Source: Colocasia esculenta (Eukaryota > Streptophyta > Magnoliopsida > Alismatales > Araceae). From it: a stretch of DNA of 64,000 nucleotides. A program made the position numbers and the translations under genes. Shown here in pieces: positions 9,671 through 20,974 of this stretch. The stretch's first letter is position 1. Every line of letters starts with the position of its first letter. The stretch is taken from assembly GCA_014218235.1 (NCBI GenBank), contig CM024758.1:105747698-105811697 (forward strand). The letters are read 5' to 3'. The notes below the pieces were generated by a model. The model searched no databases, had not been told where the DNA came from, and worked only from the letters and a program-made list of their open reading frames with translations.

Positions 9671-10805
9671 CAGGGAGTGCTAGTGCTGTTCGTGAGGAAG
9701 AAGGATGGCAGCTTGAGGTTGTGCATCGATTATAGGTAGCTGAACCAGGTAAGAGTGAAGAACAAGTATCTATTGCCAAGGATCGATGACTTGTTGATCA
9801 GTTGCAGTCATCCAGGGTGTTCTCGAAGATTGACTTGAGATCGGGGTACTACCAGTTGAGGATCACAAAGTCAGATATTGGCATGACAGCTTTCCGTTTG
9901 AGGTACGGTCACTTTGAGTTCGTCGTGATGCCATTTGGGCTCACGAACGCACCCGCAACTTTTATGGATTTGATGCATACGGTGTTTAGTGAGTACCTGG
10001 ATAGGTTTGTGGTCATCTTTGTTGATGACATTTGGTCTACTTGGCTTCGGAGGAGGAGCACGAGGAGCATCTGAGGATTGTGCTAGAGACATTACGGAGT
10101 CACCAACTTTATGCCAAGTTCGACAAGTGTGAATTTTGGCTGAGGAAGGTGCACTTTCTCGAGCACGTGATCTTAGGTTCTGATGTGGCAGTGGACCCTG
10201 CGAAGGTTAAGGCAGTGATGTCTTGGGAGCAGCCCACTTTAGTGTCAGAGGTTCGCAGCTTTCTGGGTTTGGCAGGCTATTATAGGAGATTCATCCAAGA
10301 TTTTTCCAGGATTGCAAAGCCGTTGACCAGGTTGACCAGACTTGAGGCCAAATTTGTGTGGACTGAGGACTACGAGTGGAGCTTTCAGGAGCTGAAGACG
10401 AGGTTGACTTCAGCACCAGTGTTGATCTTGCCGTCAGGTAGCAAAAGTTTTGTGGTCTACACCGACGCGTCGAGGTCAGGTTTGGGTGCAGTGTTGATGC
10501 AGCATGGTGGGGTCGTCGCCTATGCTTCTCGGCAGCTGAAGAAGCATGAGGAGAATTACCCTACCCATGACTTAGAGCTGGCAGCAGTGGTGTTCACTCT
10601 GAAGTTGTGGAGGCACTATTTGTACGGCGAGGCGTTCGAGATATTTACCGACCATCAGAGTTTGCAGTATATCTTCACTCAGAAGGATTTGAACTTGAGA
10701 CAGTGCAGATGGATTGAGTATTTAAAGGACTACGACCTTACACTCTCCTATCACCCAGGAAGGGCTAACATCGTGGCGGATGCTTTAAGCAGGCGTGTTC
10801 ACTGA
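9671..10805 (+). pseudogene. pol: Gypsy reverse transcriptase and RNase H (element B)
   Basis: The first recognisable motif is VLFVRKKDGSLRLCIDY, followed by a TAG stop. FSKIDLRSGYYQLRI, MPFGLTNAPATF and the catalytic FVDD (near 10018) follow, with a frameshift just after FVDD. The 10032-10805 frame carries the thumb and connection (FLGLAGYYRRFI) and RNase H with its catalytic acids in YTDASRSGLG, HDLELAAV, TDHQSL and ADALSRR. RT/RH would copy element RNA into DNA in the particle. Upstream palm residues are missing because element C interrupts the gene. At least one stop and one frameshift make it a pseudogene. Confidence 0.9.
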
Positions 10806-10951
10806 TGGTTAGAGAGTGGAGGTTGTTTGAGGATCTGTCTCAGGGTGTTTTCTACGATTCGAGGCGCAGAGACAGTGCAGTGATGACCAGTTTGCCAGTT
10901 CGTCTGTCAGTGTATCATCAGGTGTTGGAGGCACAGCAGGCAGACTAAGAG
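10806..10951 (+). pseudogene. RNase H-integrase linker of B
   Basis: This is the short interval between the RNase H and integrase frames. It encodes residual tether sequence with stops (for example TAA near 10947) and has no separate feature. Confidence 0.5.
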
Positions 10952-12300
10952 TTGGCAGATATTTTGCAGATGCCAGATGTTGAGCTGGACGAGGACAGTG
11001 AGGTTAGATTTAGAGGCAGATTGTATGTTCCCTGTGATGCGCGCCAGGCGCTGTTGTCAGAGGCACACCAGTCGAGGTATGCAGTTCATCCTGGTTCCAC
11101 CAAGATGTATCATAACCTGAGGAGGTTCTTCTGGTGGCCAGGGATGAAGAGAGGCGTAGCAGAGTTTGTCGCTCATTGCCTTACCTGCCAGCAGGTGAAG
11201 GCTGAGCATCAGCGTCCGGGTGGTGAGCTACAGTCATTGCCTATTCCCGAGTGGAAGTGGGACGACATCACCATGGACTTTGTGGTTGGTTTGCCCCGTA
11301 CTCCACAAAGGCATGATGGTATCTGGGTGATTGTGGATCGGTTGACCAAGTCAGTACACTTCCTTCCAGTCAGGATGTCTTGGTCAGTGGACAGGCTTGC
11401 CAAACTGTATGTGGACAGAGTTGTTCCGTTGCACGGAACCCCAGTTTCTATCGTCTCCGATAGAGATCCGAGGTTCACTTATGGGTTTTGGCGCAATTTG
11501 CAGAGAGCTCTTGGTACAGAGTTGAAACTGAGTTCAGCGTATCACGTGCAGTCAGATGGGCAGTCAGAGAGGACCATTCAGACTTTGGAGGATATGCTGA
11601 GAGCATGCTGGTTCGACTGGAGTGGCACCTGGGAGTCGCACCTTCTGATGGTAGAGTTTGCGTACAATAACAGATATCACTCGAGCATTGGAATGGCACC
11701 ATACGAGGCTTTGTATGGTCGGCCGTGCAGGACACCACTTCACTGGTTCGAGGTCGGTGAGAGGCAGCGTTTGGTACCATAGATGGTGCAGTAGTATGTA
11801 GACACAGTCAGTCTAGTCAGGCAGAGGCTTCAGACAGCGCAGAGCAAGCAGAAGAGCTATGCAGATATCCGCAGAAGGCCGTTGCAGTTCAGCGTAGGTG
11901 ACCTTGTGTTCTTGTGGGTTTCGCCGACCAAGGGTGTCATGAGGTCTGGCAGGAAGGGAAAGCATAGTCCGAGGTATATTGAGCCTTTCCCTGTCACAAA
12001 GAGGATCGGAGAGGTTGCATACAGGTTGAGTTGGCAGGCGTGCATAGTGTTTTTCATGTGTCGCAGCTCAGGAGATACGTTGCAGATCCATCGAACTTGT
12101 TGGACTACTCGCAGCTTGAGGTAGTGCCAGACTTGTCAGTGCTAGAGTACTCGGTCAGAGTTGTGGACCGCAGAGTGCAGCAGTTGCGTAGGAAGCAAAT
12201 TCCAATGATCAAGGTTGTCTGGGAGAACTGCGTTTGTGGCGAGGCCACGTGGGAGTGTGAGGATGAGATGAGAGAGCAGTTCCCATATTTGTTTGATTGA
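10952..12300 (+). pseudogene. pol: Gypsy integrase with chromodomain-like tail (element B)
   Basis: The frame 10952-11782 gives 276 residues. A zinc finger (H46, H54, C76, C79) precedes an intact D-D-35-E core: D109 in ITMDF, D170 in SDRDPRF and E206 in QSERTIQ. A stop at 11780-11782 breaks the junction to the GPY/F-type region (FSVGDLVFL near 11890). A frameshift near 12031-12050 then leads to HVSQLRRYV and a C-terminus with RRVQQLRRKQIP, TWECEDEM and PYLFD, which is chromodomain-like. Such tails direct integration toward marked chromatin in chromoviruses. The core catalytic residues survive but the reading frame does not. Confidence 0.9.
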
Positions 12301-12377
12301 TCGGTACGTTGTTTTCCTTTTTACGTTGCTTCCTGTTGAAACTGAGTTTCTCTTTAATTTCGAGGACAAAATTTCTT

Positions 12378-12390
12378 TAAGGGGGTAGGA
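12378..12390 (+). other. Polypurine tract of B
   Basis: AAGGGGGTAGGA lies immediately upstream of the LTR start TGTAAGACCC at 12391, the expected plus-strand primer position. Confidence 0.8.
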
Positions 12391-14551
12391 TGTAAGACCC
12401 GGCCCTCATGGGCCTTTGCCCTGTCCTTAGGGTCGCGACGAGGGAACCCGTTGCGACAGGGTTTGTGTGGCGACAAACTTGGCCGTCGCGTTCTGGTCGC
12501 GCCGTCTGCATGCGACGCGACTACTTTTCTGATAGACTTGACTGTTGTCCCGTCTGTCAGAACGGCCTTGTCGAGTGTTAGGTGCGTACAACGTTGACGC
12601 GACCTGGTCAGCCGTCGCGTTCTTGTTTCCCGATCTTCTAGGTTTGACTACTTTTGGTGTCACGCCGAGGGTGGCTGTCGCGGCATGGTCACGACGCCTA
12701 AAGGCGGCGCAACATGCTCGTTGTCATGCCAGGTCGACCCATCGCGTCTTGGGGCCCATCGGTTTAAAACCGAGGCCAGCACCCCGTTCGTGCAGGTGGC
12801 ATGAACGTGGAGCTTGGAGCGAGGAGGAGGTGGCCATTCCGACATGAAGGCCCCAACGGGTCAGCTCTACTCTTGGTGGTAGGGACCCTCGACTCCTCTT
12901 GTCCTAGCATGCTCCCTTCCACTTTGAGGATGTGCTTTCTTCGTGGTTTGGGGTCGTGGGAGTGTGAGAATCATGCTCATGTTGAGTGAGGATTCCATCG
13001 AGCGTAGATTCGTTGTAATTCATGTTTTATGGGGTTTGAGGGTGGTTTGCTGTATTTACAAGCTTTCCTATATGTTTCTCATGTTCCCCTCCCCCTGTGG
13101 TATGGTTTGTACTGGTTTTGGGGCGGTCCTTCGGAGGACTATACTGGGATGCCCCTCGGCTGAGAACGTGACTTGTATAGAGGTCGCGATGATGTCGCGA
13201 CCGGTTGGGCCGCTGCGACATCATCGCGACGCTCTTGAGTGTCGCGACATGGTCGCGATGGCTTGGCCCGCCGCGATAGTGTTGCGAAAGCCCTGGGCAT
13301 CGCGACAGTGTCACGACGGCACAATGCATTGTGACTACAGCAGAGACAAGTATGTCTTGCGGAGTTCTGTTTTCTGTGGAGTCTACGCCATTTCCACTTC
13401 TTACTGTACCCATGGCACCAGTGCTAGTTCCCTAGTACAGTCCTACACTAGTCATTTCCTCGGTGCTCGACACTTGAGGGCTTGTCCTGTCAAAGAGGTT
13501 GTTACCGTTGCCTAGGACCCCCGTCCCCGCGCGCCTATAGAGGGAGGACTCCGGGCGGCGGCGTGCTCGAGTCACGGACTCTGGAGCGAAGGGGAAAATG
13601 GTGGTTAGGACATCGGCATTGAGTCATTTGCAGAGCTCTCTTGATTGGTCTGGGATGCCGAGGTCATTTGGAGTCCTTCCGGCGCAGGCCAGTCAGTCTT
13701 TTTCTCACTGCCTCGCTCCTTGTGGCATTGGAACCACTTTGAGAGGCCAGGCGTGGGACCGTAGTCCGGCCAGACTACGGCAGTTACTCTTGTGTTACTT
13801 GTGTACCTGCCTCACTCTAACAAGACGTGGAGGTTTGGACTTGGGTCGGGGATAAAACGTCAGTGGACGCACCAGACCGGTTGACTAGTGGTAGCATTTT
13901 CCATAGCTAGTGTCTCTTGTCCAGGCAAGGTTCGCTTTGTCTGCATTGCCAGCCGTGTGGTGGTCACGACTTGCAGTTCTACGGGTTTCCGATCGTAGTG
14001 TCCTTCTGTATCGTTGCTAGTTGGTAGCTTGCTTCCGCACTTTCCCTTGTAGAGTAGAAGATACAACTGTTGTTATTTAATTGTTTATATGTTCTTCTGC
14101 CTGTTAGAGACAGTAGGAGATTGGTAGTCCCCACTGAGCTTCTGTTGTGAAGCTCATCCTTTCCTTTTCCAGGTGAGACTTCTCAGCAGCGGCAGGGCAC
14201 GCACCGGGCGGAGGAGACGGGGCAGTAGTCGTCGTCCCCGTAGCTAGCAGTGGTTCCCCCCTCTCAGTTGTACGTCACCCTTAGGGTATGCTCCTAAGGG
14301 ACTTGTTCTTCCCCTGTCTTTACTTGTACTAGTTGTGTGTGTTGGGACTGTACCTAGAGCGATACGGAGCGGCCTCGATCTTCCTTTTGCTTCCGTGTGT
14401 GTGTGCTCCTAGTTAGCAGTTGACATTTATTTCCTTTACATATTCTATTAGACTTGTGTTATAGCCCTTCCGGGTCCCCGGATCCGTAGGCCGCGACCGC
14501 GAAAATCGGGTCCTCAGCTTGGGCCGAGGGTCGGGTTCTTGGGTCGTTACA
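12391..14551 (+). repeat. 3' LTR of gypsy element B (2.16 kb)
   Basis: It begins TGTAAGACCCGG and ends GGGTCGTTACA. It is GC-rich compared with its neighbours. It carries TCGCGA-type arrays (12430-12740 and 13185-13330) and an acceptor-like TTCCTTTTCCAG|GTGAGA (14161-14172), like the LTR acceptor of J (51127). The end segment with CGCGAAAATCGGGTCCTCA is related to a short remnant at 47773-47813. Open frames of 60-190 codons inside have no recognisable domains and are probably chance frames in GC-rich DNA. Confidence 0.88.
13185..13330. repeat. Paired TCGCGA array with alternating 30/28-bp units (LTR B)
   Basis: TCGCGA words come in pairs 10-11 bases apart, repeated every 28-30 bases, with GGCTTGGCCCGC-type spacers in alternate units. 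A looser set of GTCGCGAC/GCGACG words lies at 12430-12740. Confidence 0.8.
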
Positions 14552-14587
14552 TTATAGACGTATTTACCCTACTCATATGATCCTACA
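14552..14587 (+). repeat. 3' end of the 5' LTR of A
   Basis: Only the terminal 36 bases remain, ending ...GATCCTACA next to the primer site. They are comparable to ...CCGATCCCCAACA at the end of LTR IV. The rest was displaced by insertion of B. Confidence 0.65.
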
Positions 14588-14589
14588 AT

Positions 14590-14601
14590 TGGTATCAGAG
14601 C
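14590..14601 (+). other. tRNA primer binding site (element A)
   Basis: A perfect TGGTATCAGAGC, 2 bases after the LTR end. Confidence 0.9.
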
Positions 14602-14705
14602 AGGTTAATCTCTATTTCTGATTCTGATCTAATTTGATAGCATTTGTTTGATACATCTGGTTTGATCTGTGTGCTTGATTTTTCAATTGCTATACAATTT
14701 GATTT

Positions 14706-15717
14706 ATGGATTCTCGGGGTTTTGTTGCTGAGGGTCACTTATAAATAAAACACCGTACTTTGATGGGTTTGTCTATGCTTACTGGAACAACTGAATGCAA
14801 GTGTTTCTTAGAGCCTAGAATTATGAAATCTGGAAGATTGTTGAAAAATGCTCTTATGAAATCACTGGCGATGAGGATACATGGACCAGAGAGCAAATAA
14901 GAAGGGCTACATTAAATTTTAGTGCTATGAACATGCTTCAATGCGCAATTCATCCCAAAGAATATGCTAGAGTGTCCATGTGCTCCTCTGCAAAGGAAAT
15001 GTGGGGCAAACTTCAGTTGATGTATGAGGGAACATCACAAGTTAAAGAAACTAAGGCCAATTTGTTGATTTTGATTATGAAATGTTTACCATGAAGTCTG
15101 ATGAATCTATATCTGAAATGTTTGATAGGTTCATAGTAATTGTTAATGGACTAAAAGGATTAGGTAAGGATTACACTGATGCTGAGCTAGTAAGAAAAAT
15201 CCTTCGATCCTTATCTCATGCATGGCATACTAAGGCAACTATCATTAAGGATCCTAAGGACTTATCCAAAATCTCTCTGGATGAGCTCATAGGATCACTA
15301 ATGACTTATGAAATAAATTTGAAAAGAACTGAAGAACATATGCTAAAAGCCAAACCAACTGCTCTGAAAGCTTCCACAAGTGGAAAAGACAAGGAAAAAA
15401 AGATTAATGTTTTTGAATCGTCTGAATCTGATGAGGATGAAATTGCCCTCATCACCAGATAGTTCAGAAAATTTTTGACATCAAGAATTGGCAAACACCA
15501 TGGAAAACACAACAAATCCATTGGCAAGAAACAGTTTCCATCTTCATCTTCGCATCTAAAGAGAAATGACAAGAAAACTGATAATCTACTTCTATGCTAC
15601 AGGTGTAATAAGCCAGGACACATGAAAGGTGAGTGTCCTGAATTCAAAAGAGACATGAGCAAGAAGTATAGGAACGACATCAAGACAAATAAGCCAAAAG
15701 CAATGCTAGCAACCTAG
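14706..15717 (+). pseudogene. gag: Copia gag (element A)
   Basis: The start at 14706 gives MDSRGFVAEGH, then frameshifts and stops. The capsid region is readable in pieces: TPYFDGF and YAYWN, MLQCAIHPKEYARVSMCSSAKEMW, then an open stretch from 15082 with FDRFIVIVNGLKGLGK and LVRKILRSL. An intact zinc knuckle (CYRCNKPGHMKGEC, C-X2-C-X4-H-X4-C) lies near 15595-15640. The order matches element IV (38905-39989). The acidic SSESDEDE stretch before the knuckle is also shared. The early stops rule out a functional product. Confidence 0.85.
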
Positions 15718-16995
15718 TCGGATGAAGACTAGAGTGAAGAAGAAGTAGACAATTCCTCAAGTTCTAAAGATGAAGAAGTGTGCTTTATGGCTAACAGTAA
15801 TGATAGTAAGGTAAGCTCTTCTTATGAAGAATATATAGTTGATGACTGGCAAAATGCTTATGCCACATTGGTTGAAAAATGTTCTTAAATAAGAAAAGAA
15901 AATAAATATCTGAAAAGAAAAATTGAAAACATTATGCATGATACTTTTCTAACAGTAGAATGTCTGAACTTGAAAAAGAAATCTCTGAATTTAATGATGA
16001 AAAAGAAATAATGCTGGATGAATTGGATAAATTCAAAATCATGTCTCAGAAGGCTAATAATGTGATTGAAAAATTGACAGATAAAATTGAAATGCAACAA
16101 AAGGAGAAACAATAAGCAATTGATGAAATTGAAAAACTTAATAAATTGCTGAATGAAAAGGATCAAGTGATAAAGAATTTAACAAAGGGAAAGAAAATCT
16201 TGATGCCTTGTTGGGACTTAAAATGAATGCTAAAAGGCATGGACTGGGATTTACCACAGAAGAACCAACAAAAACTAAAGCATCGGAGAAGAAAGAAAAA
16301 CCTTCCAAAATTCCTTTGATAAAGTTTGTTAAAAGCAATAGTTCAAAAAACAAGAATAAACAATTATCAAAGAAAACATAAAGTAGTAAAAAATCAGAAT
16401 AAAAATGATGTATCCAATTAGAAGAAACCTATCAGGTCAACACATGTTGTAGAGAAGTCGACACAGGTTAGCTATAAGCCGAAACCTATGGCCATTGTGT
16501 CGACACACATTCAACATAGGTCAATCTATCCATTTCTGAAGGATAAAATGATGTTAAACAAAAATTCAAACAAAAATTTGAAAAAATATAAAAATGTAAA
16601 AACTCATTTTCATGATATGGTTGGAGGTTCAGAGCATCATATCAATCTAATTGGATTAATTATTGGAATCAATGGTACCACAGTCCTCATCGACACAACT
16701 CACATTCATTCAATCCAAACTTTCCAAGATATCAACAGAATGTTTGGTCTGGATCTCCACAGATGAACAAACATGCCAGAATGTATACTTTTCTTGGTTC
16801 TGAAAGAAAGAACAATTGTGTTTACATTCCTAATCAAAATGTCAAACCACCAAAAAGGGAAGTTATTTTAGAAGTGAAAGCCAAACCAAAAATGACTCAA
16901 ATATGGATTAAAAAATACTTGTTATTTCTGCTCAATCAAACTGATGGTCCCAACAATGTTTGGGTAACAAAATCTTTTCTCTTCTGATATGATAT
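15718..16995 (+). pseudogene. Gag-pol linker with coiled coil and 21-bp repeats (element A)
   Basis: After the knuckle comes an acidic stretch, then a Lys/Glu-rich coiled coil (ENKYLKRKIE, ELEKEISE) interrupted by stops, equivalent to 39990-40540 in IV. A Ser/Lys-rich stretch follows, then five 21-bp steps (16437, 16458, 16479, 16500, 16521) of a TCGACAC-type word that read as a seven-residue repeat (for example KSTQVSY, VSTHIQH). The function of this linker is unknown. Confidence 0.7.
16437..16541 (+). repeat. Degenerate 21-bp TCGACAC repeat in coding sequence (A)
   Basis: The word start points are exactly 21 bases apart at 16437, 16458, 16479, 16500 and 16521, as TCAA, TCGA, CCGA, TCGA and TCAA. 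The unit equals seven codons. The same array, better preserved, lies at 40564-40668 in element IV. Confidence 0.85.
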
Positions 16996-17389
16996 GTGCA
17001 GGAAGGCTGTGCACCTAGCTCAAATGTGTGGTACCTTGATAGTGGGTGTTCACAGCACATGACTAGAGATAGAACAAAGTTCACATGTCTGGTTGAAAAG
17101 AAAGGAGGATCTGTCACATTTGGAGGTAAAAATAAAGGGAAAATAACTGAATTTGAAAAGGTTGATAAATCCTCCTCAAACTCAATTGAAAATGTTTTGT
17201 TAGTTGACGGTTTGGATTACAATTTGTTGAGCATTAGTCAATTATGTGACAAAGGTCACAAAGTTATTTTGAGTCAAACTCTTGCAAAATAATTGACTCT
17301 TCATTTGAAAAAATAATCTTCTTTGGAAAAAGAGAGAACAATGTTTACTTGATAAATCTTGACAAAAAGTTTGATGAAAACATCCGTTT
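16996..17389 (+). pseudogene. pol: Copia protease and start of pol (element A)
   Basis: The protease motif YLDSGCSQHM keeps the catalytic DSG, followed by VTFGG, a flap-like segment and LLSISQLCDKGH. The frame breaks near 17290, and the sequence (KLFDENIRF-like) is then cut by solo LTR F at 17390. Pol resumes at 20975. Confidence 0.85.
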
Positions 17390-18464
17390 TGTCACGCCCC
17401 TCCAATTCAGCAGCGGAATAAATCGGAGGAGAACGCGAACAACGAGTATGGTAACGACAATTGCGCATACTTTCGCAAACATCAGAGCATCTAATGAACA
17501 ATAATTGAAATAACTCTTCATTTCATTATAAAACCACTAAGACTATTACAACCACTAATTCGGAGCCAATACATAAGGCTCAATGACATTATTACATTGA
17601 AAAGAAATCTAAAGACAATATCTACTAGACTCCATTGTACTAGAGTATCTTCATCAACTAATTCCAGGTCACTCAACACTCGGGTCTTGTCCCATGGGTG
17701 CATCTAACGTCATTGTCCGACTTACCTGAGACACAATAACCAAAAAGCAGGGTGAGCGAACAACGCCCAGTAGGACTTAAATCTCATGAGTCAAGCATGC
17801 TTTAAGTAATTAATGCATTAAAGGCAGAGTAACTAATGATAGAGAGAATCATGTAAAGTCGAGAAAGTAATAGCACAAGTAACATGGTTCAAATAGCAGA
17901 TGAATCAAGTATAGCACGATGTCTAAGGTCAAGTCACGATAGAAAACGATAACACAATAGCAAGTAACGATATTGTCAAGAATAGCAAGCGACATGTATA
18001 GCAAGAAGAGATGATAGTAGATGGTCATGTAAAGAGTAAATTGCACTTTGAGTGTGATCAAGTCGCGATAGCACACAGTAACTCAAGATAGCGAGTATCA
18101 AGTAGAGCAAGTAGAGCGTATGATGAGATAGCGTGTAACGAGATAGCGTGTATGGTTGCACAACGGTGCACTGGTAGAGTACAACAATAGTCACGTCTAG
18201 GACAATAGCCGTTTCACGATAGTACATTACGTCTGAACTCCTCAGACTAATGTATAACAGTTTGTGATAGCACAGTAATATCACAGTACGTCTGAACTCC
18301 TCAGACTAAAAGGATAATAGTCAAATGTCTAGCCAAGATAGTATAATCAGAACCGGTGCAATGCAGAACACCGTCAATAGCCCCTGGAGGTATTTTCGGG
18401 TGGCTCTCTGCCCCCAGGACTAGATTGGAGCCCCTCGGACACTCTCCGTGCCCTGCACAGTATG

Positions 18465-18606
18465 CATTATAGCGCTAGACAGTCATGAAATAGTACAAAC
18501 GATAGGAGCCACAACAGCTCAACGAGTCTCGAGAGAGACGAGATAGTAGAGTGAACGTGAATAGACGAGAGAGACGAGATAGTAGAGTGAACGTGAATAG
18601 ACGAGA
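18465..18606. repeat. Short tandem duplication in LTR F
   Basis: A unit beginning GACGAGATAGTAGAGTGAAC and ending with AATAGACGAGAGA occurs twice in tandem (about 18536-18606). It lies in a longer stretch rich in GATAGC and AGTCGAGATA words (17880-18300). Confidence 0.7.
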
Positions 18607-19330
18607 GAGTACAGTATAGATGAGATTCTATGGTCATTACACATGAAACGTCGAGTAATGAGCGATAGTAACAGTTGCACAACACACGCGTACGGTGTTG
18701 GCAGTCAGGTGGAACTCACGATCTTTCCGCTGGCCTCGTCATGCACAGGTCCAGAGGTCCGGCGTGATTCAAGATAAGAGCGAGAGCAACTAAGGCCGTT
18801 TGGATCTTGCTGATCCCTAGAGTGTATCATAGGTGTTAGGGTACAACCGGCTCGTCGACCATGTGGGAATCCATGATCAGAGGAGACTTATGGAGGCCTT
18901 GTGCAAGAGTTCACTAGTCCGGCGAAAGGAATATCCGACGGAGAGTTCACTACAAGCCAAGTAAAGTGTGTATATAAAACATGTGCTCGACGTTCTAGAG
19001 GAATTCTAGAACAGTGGAGCGTCGATATCGGTACATAAACAACGCAAGAAACGAATACAAGTCCTTTAAAATAGGGCAATTAATATGCTTTATTGCAATA
19101 AATTACCAGATACATTATGAGATATTTTCTGCAAGATTTCAGCCATAAATGGATGCTTCAAGTGTGTGCAAGTGCAAGAGAAATCATAGATAGAAATAAG
19201 TCGTGAACATGTATTTTAAATCATTCAATATAGCACCATTTTTAAGTAGGGTTTTTACTGGGGGTATAACGGTATTATTTAGAAAGCGACAAAAATATTT
19301 TTCATGGGTTTTTCTCAAAATTCTTATGAA

Positions 19331-19520
19331 GGCGACATAGGGCTGTAAGGATGGCGACATGGGCCAGGCAGAACGCGACAGGGTCTTGCACAGGTCGCGA
19401 CAGGGCATGCAAATCGGGTTCTGAGAATGCGACGGCTCACCTGTCGCCTTCTTTGTCGCGACATGGAGGCTGTCGCAATCAGGCCCCAGAAAGCGACATA
19501 TCGGGCAGTCGCGATCTGGT
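19331..19520. repeat. GCGACA array (LTR F)
   Basis: GCGACA/TCGCGACA words begin 21-22 bases apart in the best part (GCGACATAGGG, GCGACATGGGC, GCGACAGGGTC, GCGACAGGGC), with looser copies up to TCGCGATCTGG. The array lies within the predicted LTR intron. The corresponding array in LTR J is at 49689-49837. Confidence 0.85.
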
Positions 19521-20974
19521 GGTCTGCGCCTGACTCTGACAGGGGTCAGACCAGACATTGGATTGCGGACCAGGGATTTCAATTGTTGATACAAGGTTGT
19601 TCAGAAATCCATAACTAATTATATACACGATGAAAAATCATGAAACCAGTTGCAAATTAAACTAGACATGTAAGGGTACTTCCAGTAAATCGGAATTAGT
19701 GAGAGAGCATGGTTCATACAGGGTTTGAACATGAGCAAGAATAAGTTATTCAGAACATGACACAGAGAGAAAGATCGATTTAATTCGGGTAACATGCTCG
19801 ATGAAATTTAGGGCTTTTAGGGGCAACGATGCCTAACATGCATCAGTTCCTACAGTAAAAATCTTGTAGCATGGGGTTGAGTATACAAGGAGATCAAGAG
19901 TTAAGAAGAGGGTTCGGGGTCATGTAAGTTGCAGAACTTCTAAATTCAAGAAGAAAATATTGGCTCGATGGAAAATTATAAAACTTGAGGGTTTTGTTCC
20001 TGATGCATGGAACAATCTACATACGAAATATTAGGATTTTAGCTTGTGAGAATGCCTACCTTGACTCGATTTCCTCTTCTAGGGCTAGAACTTGAAGAAC
20101 GGGGTTGAGAGCTTGAAAGGTTCTTCTTCCCACGAAATCTCCTCCTCCTTGGCCTCTCCTCCTGGTCCAGGAATCCCTTGACACGAGCTTGGGTCGGCCA
20201 AGAGGGTTTAAGAGGTGTATTTATGCTAGTTATGTTTCTAATTCCTAATAGTACTCTAACTCCTATTTAATTCCGAATTTCCTCCTTTCCCAACCTCCTT
20301 CCAAGCTTTCCACCTCCTATTTGGGTTAGGATGGGAGCTAAATTCGTGCTAGTCTATATGGAGTAGGTTTAGGAATCCAATTCCAACTCAACTTCCTATT
20401 TAATGTATTAAATACCCCTTTTCTATTTAGGTAATAATTTAGTTACGAATTTAGGGTAATTTCCCATTATTCTTATTTTTAAAATCCTTATTTTGGCCCA
20501 CTAATTCTAATGGGTCTATTTAACCAAGCCCATTATTTATTGGAATTTATCTTATAGGTTTTCCCTTTTTAATTAGGGAATAATAGAGTTATGATTTTTA
20601 TTGCATCTTCTTATTTGAATTTATTCGTGGGCTATAAGAGGTCCATTGGTCCAAACCCAATAATGGTTATTCATTTCATGATGTTGGAGGTCTCTCTGAC
20701 ATGTCATTTAATTTATGGGCGTGTTATCTTTCCGTGTTAGCAGTTTTCCGACTTAGTTTTCTAATTTGGATAATTCGTCACATTGTGACATACGCTTGGT
20801 CAATCGGATTTTTCGTTGCACGAATTTCTACATGGAACACTTAGGAATAATGTCTGGGATTGATTTATAATTTTAAGGAATTTTCCGTTGGGTTATTGTA
20901 CATATGATAATGGTACGCATGTTTCTATTATTTCAAATTTTTAAGTATTAAAATTTCCAGGTTGCTACACGTTT

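Larger units (their letters stand above)
9661..14551 (+). mobile_element. Ty3/gypsy chromodomain element B, 3' part
   Basis: This holds reverse transcriptase (cut at its N-terminal side by element C), RNase H, integrase, a chromodomain-like C-terminus, a polypurine tract and a 2.16 kb 3' LTR. Domain order RT-RH-IN-chromodomain and the RRVQQLRRKQIP motif fit the Tekay/Del group of chromoviruses. Its right LTR end abuts the remnant of a copia LTR end (A), so B inserted there. The candidate target duplication TTATA (14552-14556) has no visible partner. Confidence 0.85.
17390..20969 (-). mobile_element. Solo LTR F, Ty3/gypsy (3.58 kb)
   Basis: It is bounded by TGTCACGCCC (17390) and GTTGCTACA (20969) and flanked by perfect 5-bp target duplications, CGTTT at 17385-17389 and 20970-20974. 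No internal region or primer site is present, so this is a solo LTR left by LTR-LTR recombination. On the minus strand it starts TGTAGCAACC like LTR J, with a TATA box near 20226-20216, donor GTCAAG|GTAGGC (intron start 20059), a GCGACA array, acceptor TGTCTCAG (intron end 17726) and end GGGGCGTGACA. It is of the same broad family as J, but longer. Confidence 0.92.

Noticed and set aside
12545..13855. Several open frames of 60-190 codons on both strands inside LTR B
   Set aside because: They overlap on both strands in GC-rich, CG-word-rich LTR sequence, have no recognisable domains, and start and stop independently of any promoter or splice signal I can see.
15885..16353. Minus-strand frames rich in Phe and Leu that look like membrane proteins (16166-15885, 16353-16138; also 40363-40160 and 58236-57955)
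   Set aside because: They are antisense shadows of Lys/Glu-rich coiled-coil coding sequence, which always reads as Phe/Leu on the other strand.
17849..18284. Tyr/Leu/Ser-rich minus-strand frames in solo LTR F
   Set aside because: They arise from GATAGC-type repeats within the LTR; the related LTR J has similar low-complexity sequence but no shared frame.
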